Shown here: piece after piece, positions 60,705-64,000 of the stretch | How the letters are laid out: every line of letters begins with the position of its first letter | Numbering within the stretch: position 1 is the stretch's first letter | Assembly: GCA_016617855.1 (NCBI GenBank) | Contig: JAECUM010001093.1 | Span: forward strand, 1 to 64,000 | Direction of reading: 5' to 3' | Source: Megalonaias nervosa | Lineage: Eukaryota > Mollusca > Bivalvia > Unionida > Unionidae | DNA: 64,000 nt | The notes under the pieces: model-generated | What the model saw: the letters and a program-made list of their open reading frames with translations, nothing else | Databases searched by the model: none | What the model was told of the DNA's origin: nothing | Made by a program: the position numbers and the translations under genes

Positions 60705-63700
60705 ATCAAACAAACAAAACCAACCATTAATACTCCATACAGGAAATTTTAACATCGTAGTATGGTCATCTACGGCAACAACATTACCACCATAAAATCC
60801 TTGAGCGTCATTATTATAATTGATCCAGAGTTCATCATTGATAAAATCCGATTTTGGCCATACAGGATAATTTAGTGTGTAGTCTGACCTAGCAGTATTA
60901 TGTTTATCATTTGCTGTTAAAGAAGCTCCAAATTCTTTGTAATCAATTTTATTTTTTCGATTATATTTCCAGTGGTCATTTTCTTTGACAAGATTCTTGT
61001 TTCAGGAAATATACTAGACCAGTTCTTGAGCAGATCGTTATATTTTGTTAATTGATCTTTATCATTTATCATATTCTTGATATACATCCTAAGATCCGCC
61101 CCCGGATATCGACGCTGTTATTTTTGATAAATCATCAGCAGCTATATCGGGGAGATTCAACATCGTCAAGAAATCCCTTATTGCGTTGAGTTTTTCACGT
61201 AGACTTATTTTATCTGATCTGAACATCATAGCATCTACCGCATGACCATTATTAAATTTATCAACAATTACTCGTTGAGCTCATTTTAATCGTGTCGAAC
61301 ACTTATACAACTGTTCAACTTTATCATTGGGAAGTTTTCCAACATCACATTGAAACATATTACTCAGGTAAGACTTCTTCGCCTCGTATGGTTCTAATCA
61401 TGCTTCTGGATTATACTTGTAATATTTTGGTTTGTCTTCATCACTGTTAATTTCTGCCTGCGCTATCCTCGTACCGATACTGGTTTTCAAGAACTCATCG
61501 GGGCCCCGAGTGGCCAAGTGGTCTAAAGCGCTTTCCGTTACGGATCACTGCCATCTCACCTCTGTTTGCGTGGGTTCGAGTCTAAGATTTGGTGAATGTG
61601 GATATGTGAGAAAGCTTGCCAGTAGCTTCTCGTGGGTCGGTGGTTCTTTCCGTGGATTTCCCGGTTTCTTCCTCCATCATTAATACTGACTGCCATGTAT
61701 AGCCTATCGTGTGCTGAGAAATGGCGTTAAGCCCCACAACAACAACAACAACAAGAAGAACTCATTAACGTGGGGATTATTAATAATTTCATCACGAGTT
61801 GGATTCTTGATGTTTCTCTTTGACAACCAAACATCGTATTTGTCTGCTGGTGTTTGTACAATTTCGTATCCAGTATTGCTCATCATCGAGATTAGTTTAG
61901 GAGTGAAGTACAATTTAGAATTATTCTCGTCGATGATATTACAGAGGTAGGCAAACCCGTACGGGTTTGATAAATCCTCTATATTTGGTGCTCTGTACAA
62001 TTTTGTTTTTCCATCAAAAAATATTTCACGATTGAAAATTATTTTTGTTATCTCTTCTCGTGTTGTTGGAAGCTTACAATCACATTGTCGCACCGTTGAC
62101 AAGTAATGAATTTCATTAACACATCTAAATCTATGCATCGCTTGTTTTGTTGCTTCAACTGATCCAAGCTCCTCTGAGAATACACACATGACTGTAAATC
62201 TATCATCGGTAATACTAACTCCGGCTTCGATAGTATGATTAAATATAACAACATCAACGTCGTCAAACGCGACATTGATATCACTGAAGTATTTCTTTTT
62301 TTGTGTACGATCTGATAATAACGAACACGGTATCCTCGATGTTGTAATTGTCGAGCTAGATTCTCAACAGAATAGTTTGGACGGATTTTGTTGTGAGAAA
62401 ATACCACAATCTTTTTTCCTTGTTTGAGATGTTTTTTCAACGATGCAAGATTATCACTGTGCGAATTCTCCACGATAAACTTTTTACCGTGATCAGGTTT
62501 ATAATTGTTAATGATAAATTTCATTGATGATCGTCCAGATTTTAATCATCATCGTTGGCATCTGCATCAAGAACTAGTAATTGTTTGCATAAGTTTACCA
62601 GTATTGTAAATCTATCCCACCGTTGTTTACTTGATTGCACAGAATAAAACTGTTGTTGTAGTATACTATGCCACTCATCACAGATAAACACATCTGGAAT
62701 TCCTTTTATTCTGTGCAACGATTCCCATTGTACTACAACTCTACGTTGGTCACCAGGTTTAAATATTATATCGCCGGTGATATCCAAATATGATTCTATG
62801 CCATAATCTGATTTTGTTTTTTCTGTGAATGTTTTTCTGCAGCTAATTATAATACCTGATTGATGTGGCTTTAACGACTTCCATGCAGCCTCGGATTTAC
62901 CCATTCCACATGCAGATCCATCCAAGTAATCTTCATCGTAGATTACTCGACAACAAGGACCACCTTCATGAACTGGTGCTGCATTGTATAAATAATATGG
63001 ATTTCTCTGAGGAAAAATCCAGGATAATTTCGTCGATGATTACATTTTATCAAGTATTTGATGTATTCTGGATCTTGTTGAGATTCTGGCAGTTCATCTA
63101 CAAATTTTGCCACTGACGAGTTTGACGATTCTCCATTGAGAAATTTCTTAATTTGGCCATCAATTGATGATTCATTGCCGGATACAGTTGTTTGTTTTCC
63201 TGACGATCTTGGACGTAGAACTGTATAACAATCAAACATTAACAAATACGAGACAGTTATCACACTTATCCTCGACGCGATCATAATATTCATCGTATCT
63301 GTGTCTGTGTTCACAGATAACGCGTAGTGTCCTGGTCGTCGTCATATTGTAAATCTATTACCGCATACAGATACAACACTGGTTAACTGATCTGATTGAC
63401 CAGTTAACGCATCAGATATTTTTTCGATGGCATCCTGTGAAATTTCATCACAGCAGATATTAATTTTATCATCGTGTTTGTCCTTGTAATTCTGTATGTG
63501 CGTGTTGGATTGAAGTTGGACAGACTAACAAATCAGATGCGGTGAAATTACCAGCACCAACAACGTTGTTGGAGATTAGCTTTTTACATGTTATTTTCCC
63601 TCGCTTGTACGATTTTGTTTTATTGAGCTTTATACTATATAATCCAGCTTGTCTATCAATGTCCCATGTTGGATTTTTTTCATCTGAGGCAATGGTTGTT

Positions 63701-63997
63701 ATTTCTCGTCGATCAAATGTTACAGGGTCACATTTACATAATACGTGATAACCACTATTTGTTTCGAAAACAAATACTTGGCCACGAGAACAATCACACA
63801 ACTGTGCAAAGTAATCAATGATCTCATCAACGTTTATTTTCTTGTCAGTGATTTTTATTTCTGTTTCCTTGTATCTATATTTGAGTTCTTCACAGTGATA
63901 TTTCGTATCAAGATCATATAGAGGATACCATTGTCTGAATACTGGAATTATTTCAGTTACTGATGATTGTCCTGCACAATTCTTCAGCGACACGATT
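60690..63997 (-). pseudogene. AEP primase fused to UL9-like SF2 helicase, broken, 5'-truncated by window edge
   Basis: The gene runs leftward from beyond the right edge. Near the edge, DLD (motif I) and SGYH (motif II) mark an archaeo-eukaryotic primase domain. A Cys/His cluster (63,300-63,200, another frame) may be its zinc site. Then come SF2 helicase motifs: GSACGMGKSEAA (Walker A), VVVQWESLHRI, FICDEWHSI (DExH-like), LLVLDADAN, VFSHN, TIEAGVSI and QAMHRFR. This order matches herpesvirus UL9 origin-binding helicases, and the primase-helicase pairing recalls asfarvirus F1055L. The C-terminal 350 codons are conserved-looking but unidentified, ending TAA at 60,690. At least five frameshifts, two TGA stops (61,398-61,400; 61,281-61,283) and a SINE insertion break it. 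Without the SINE, about 1,010 codons remain. Confidence 0.82.
61499..61755 (+). mobile_element. SINE family 1 inserted in the viral helicase gene
   Basis: Full-length, near-identical to copies at 29,464 and 50,422, ending in CAA repeats. The 10-bp duplication AAGAACTCAT flanks it (61,489-61,498 and 61,756-61,765). The helicase frame resumes directly on the other side when the SINE is skipped (…VNEF / EFLKTSIG…), so the insertion was into once-coding viral sequence already in the host genome. Confidence 0.95.
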
Positions 63998-64000
63998 AAA

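Noticed and set aside
61281..61400. TGA read as tryptophan in the viral helicase
   Set aside because: Two in-frame TGA codons sit where Trp would fit, but a third candidate (63,342) is better explained by a frameshift, TGG is used many times in the same gene, and other breaks are TAA or frameshifts. Ordinary decay is the simpler explanation.
1..64000. CRISPR arrays, operons or bacterial signals
   Set aside because: There are no regularly spaced direct repeats of the right kind, and the window is eukaryotic with introns and SINEs.

Overview
The window is AT-rich, intron-rich animal nuclear DNA. It carries a forkhead transcription factor gene with GT-AG introns, (AT)n microsatellites, tRNA-derived SINEs with target-site duplications, decayed pogo-like DNA transposons and a tyrosine-recombinase element. 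The mix of repeats suggests a lophotrochozoan invertebrate, probably a mollusc, but no single feature proves the species.

Layout. 1-4.9 kb holds no gene that I can support, only old dispersed repeats. 4.9-8.1 kb holds a small two-exon candidate gene for a 113-residue membrane protein with a mitochondrial-type N-terminus; its intron contains a 1.8 kb pogo-like transposon. 8.5-10.5 kb is repeats. 11.1-48.8 kb is the main gene, a FOXM1-type (FoxM) forkhead factor on the + strand. I resolve eight coding exons with consistent phases, giving 1,126 residues if the short upstream exon at 11,627-11,651 supplies the start, or 1,111 from the first ATG of the next exon. A promoter-like block with CCAAT boxes, a TCTCGCGA motif and a CHR-like TTCGAA lies just upstream. 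The forkhead domain is split by a 12 kb intron holding a SINE, a duplicated 0.7 kb repeat and the remains of a tyrosine-recombinase transposon (30.2-32.1 kb). 48.8-58.9 kb is repeat-laden intergenic DNA.

59.1-64.0 kb differs from the rest: densely coding, mostly on the - strand, and virus-like. It contains a broken packaging ATPase of the Polinton/nucleocytovirus A32 type, two + strand ORFs of unknown function, a hairpin between convergent genes, and the broken 3' part of a large gene joining an archaeo-eukaryotic primase (AEP) domain to a herpesvirus-UL9-like superfamily 2 helicase. A young SINE with a 10-bp target duplication sits inside the helicase gene, so this is an endogenised element in the host germ line, not contamination. 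It runs off the right edge of the window.

Main points for follow-up: the viral mosaic, the FoxM start exon and in-frame tandem acceptors, the unidentified small membrane protein, the palindrome array beside the tyrosine recombinase, and a 52-bp perfect palindrome in a FoxM intron.
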